A DNA stretch of 57,671 bases from a virus, in the IMG/VR virus record IMGVR_UViG_3300037198_000035, positions 1 through 57,671 of that record. The stretch is one strand, 5' to 3'. The notes under the pieces were generated by a model. That model did not search any database, was not told where the DNA came from, and was given only the letters and a program-made list of their open reading frames with translations. Positions 56,755 through 57,671 of this stretch are shown one piece after another. The translations under genes were made by a program, and so were the position numbers. Position 1 is the stretch's first letter. Every line of letters begins with the position of its first letter.

Positions 56755-57578
56755 GGTTTTGGTTCCGGCCCCGGCCAGTTGCTTTTTATCTGGTGAATCC
56801 CGACGACCATCTTTTCCTCAAGCCACTGAATCCGTTCTTCCTCAGAACAGATGTTGTTTCCGTAACCAGAATAAATTGACTCAAGATTGACCACCTGATG
56901 ATAGGTTTCTTCCTTGAACTCAGCCCACAACCGCAAACCGATTTCGTAATCCCACACCTTTATGGTCTGCGCGAGTTCAATGTATTGCTGCGGTGTTCCA
57001 AGAGCTTCGGGGAATGTTTTCAGCAGCCAATCCATCCGGTGAATCGAAAATGCGCCTATTGGGAACACGTTTGAATCCCGATGTTGCGCTGGCGCGGCAG
57101 TTCCGAATACGGGCATGGGCAACAGTCGGTTTGCCTTTGAATCAGAAAGCAGAGTCTCGAAATGCTCGGCGGCTTGGCGGTTATACGAGTGAGGATTGAA
57201 AACGGCCAACGTCCCGCCAGAAATCGCATTGCGGTTTTTGGACAGAAATTCCTGCCAAATGATGTCATCCCATCCGGCGACGTTCATTCTGCAATCCTGT
57301 TCCAGTATCATTACATGCGTGAATCGCTTGTTGGCCGCAATTCGCAGTCCGGCCAGAAACACCAAGTTGTGAACCGCCATCCGGTTTTTGTCGCATTTGG
57401 CAATCTCAACAGACGCATTCAGTTTGTATATTCCCGGCCATTGCTTGCTCCAATTATGCTCACTGTAAACGATGAGTTCATGCTTGGGCGGGAAGTTTTT
57501 GAGATTTGTGAAGAAGGAATCCGCCTTGGCCATCCGGGGAGAGCCAATGCAACATAGAATTCCTAGCTTTTCGTTCAT
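56751..57578 (-). CDS. Glycosyltransferase-like (GT-A) protein, first gene of the cluster
   Basis: 'HVMILEQDCRMNVAGWDDII' carries an acidic metal site in the right place for a GT-A fold, and 'VFPIGAFSIHRMDWLL' is a plausible acceptor region. N-terminal 'ILCCIGSPRMAKADSFFTNL' begins the nucleotide-binding part. The 93 bases to the window edge hold no gene that I can see and may contain the promoter. Confidence 0.65.
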   Translation of the reverse strand: MNEKLGILCCIGSPRMAKADSFFTNLKNFPPKHELIVYSEHNWSKQWPGIYKLNASVEIAKCDKNRMAVHNLVFLAGLRIAANKRFTHVMILEQDCRMNVAGWDDIIWQEFLSKNRNAISGGTLAVFNPHSYNRQAAEHFETLLSDSKANRLLPMPVFGTAAPAQHRDSNVFPIGAFSIHRMDWLLKTFPEALGTPQQYIELAQTIKVWDYEIGLRLWAEFKEETYHQVVNLESIYSGYGNNICSEEERIQWLEEKMVVGIHQIKSNWPGPEPKP

Positions 57579-57671
57579 TTAGTTAAACCACCCCGGCCAA
57601 CGGATTTTGCTTAGAGCGGAATGATGTTTGGGAGTCGTAAAACGATTTAACCACCCGCAAAATCTGTCAAT

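Noticed and set aside
1-57671. Direct terminal repeat at the window ends
   Set aside because: I compared the first and last bases by eye and found no overlap.

Overview
The window is most of a tailed bacteriophage genome of the podovirus type. It carries a terminase large subunit (36822-38588, minus), a portal protein (34236-36491, minus), a probable major capsid protein (3499-5070, plus), a scaffold-like protein (51992-53179, minus), tail adaptor and nozzle-like proteins (39618-45213) and three ejection-type internal virion proteins ending in one of 1714 residues (45217-51962). No tape measure, sheath or baseplate genes are seen. Host assignment is inference: several exported fibre-like proteins are rich in Thr-Asn and Asn-Thr, have Sec signal peptides and a choice-of-anchor-like C-terminus, which resembles secreted proteins of Verrucomicrobiota. 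I see no terminal repeat. The minus-strand genes at both ends would join into one operon if the map is circularly permuted.

Layout. 92-3233 (minus): small genes and a GIY-YIG endonuclease, interrupted by a 1992-bp IS1595-like transposon (588-2579) with cargo, flanked by an 8-bp duplication. 3242-3427: divergent promoters and a structured leader. 3499-15158 (plus): capsid protein, a small protein with scaffold-like ends, a run of signal-peptide fibre or depolymerase proteins, a holin-like protein, an outer-membrane barrel, a methyltransferase and a permuted NlpC/P60-like protein. 15255-24013 (minus): early genes (HNH, DUF4326, MT-A70 methyltransferase, DUF1064-like nuclease, SSB-like and Sak4-like proteins) containing an integron-like array. 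24239-26567 (plus): replication genes including a DnaC-like loader. 26731-30409 (minus): small unknowns and a pentapeptide-repeat protein. 30655-32565 (plus): tRNA-Ser and a replication-initiation-like protein. 32555-38588 (minus): packaging genes. 38640-51962 (plus): tail and ejection genes. 51992-57578 (minus): scaffold and a six-gene glycosyltransferase/methyltransferase cluster.

The most unusual feature is the integron-like region at 20274-21905. Four tandem sites of 126-131 bp have attC architecture: an R'' box, a long imperfect inverted repeat with one extra base on the R'' side, and an R' box. For each of the three complete cassettes, the first 9-11 bases are the exact complement of its own R'' box, as expected of integron cassettes. 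An N-terminal fragment of a tyrosine recombinase lies at the attI end in the divergent orientation typical of intI. A fifth attC with its own cassette lies at 25728-26045 in the opposite orientation. In every case the cassette ORF runs against canonical cassette polarity but with the surrounding phage operon, and takes its start codon from attC sequence. The second mobile insertion, the IS1595-like element, carries a PAPS-reductase-like gene and a coupled small gene; its empty site can be reconstructed exactly.

The genes suggest a lytic-type module (packaging, capsid, ejection, holin, endopeptidase), a Sak4/SSB recombination module, a loader-based replication module, and many exported proteins whose purpose is unclear.
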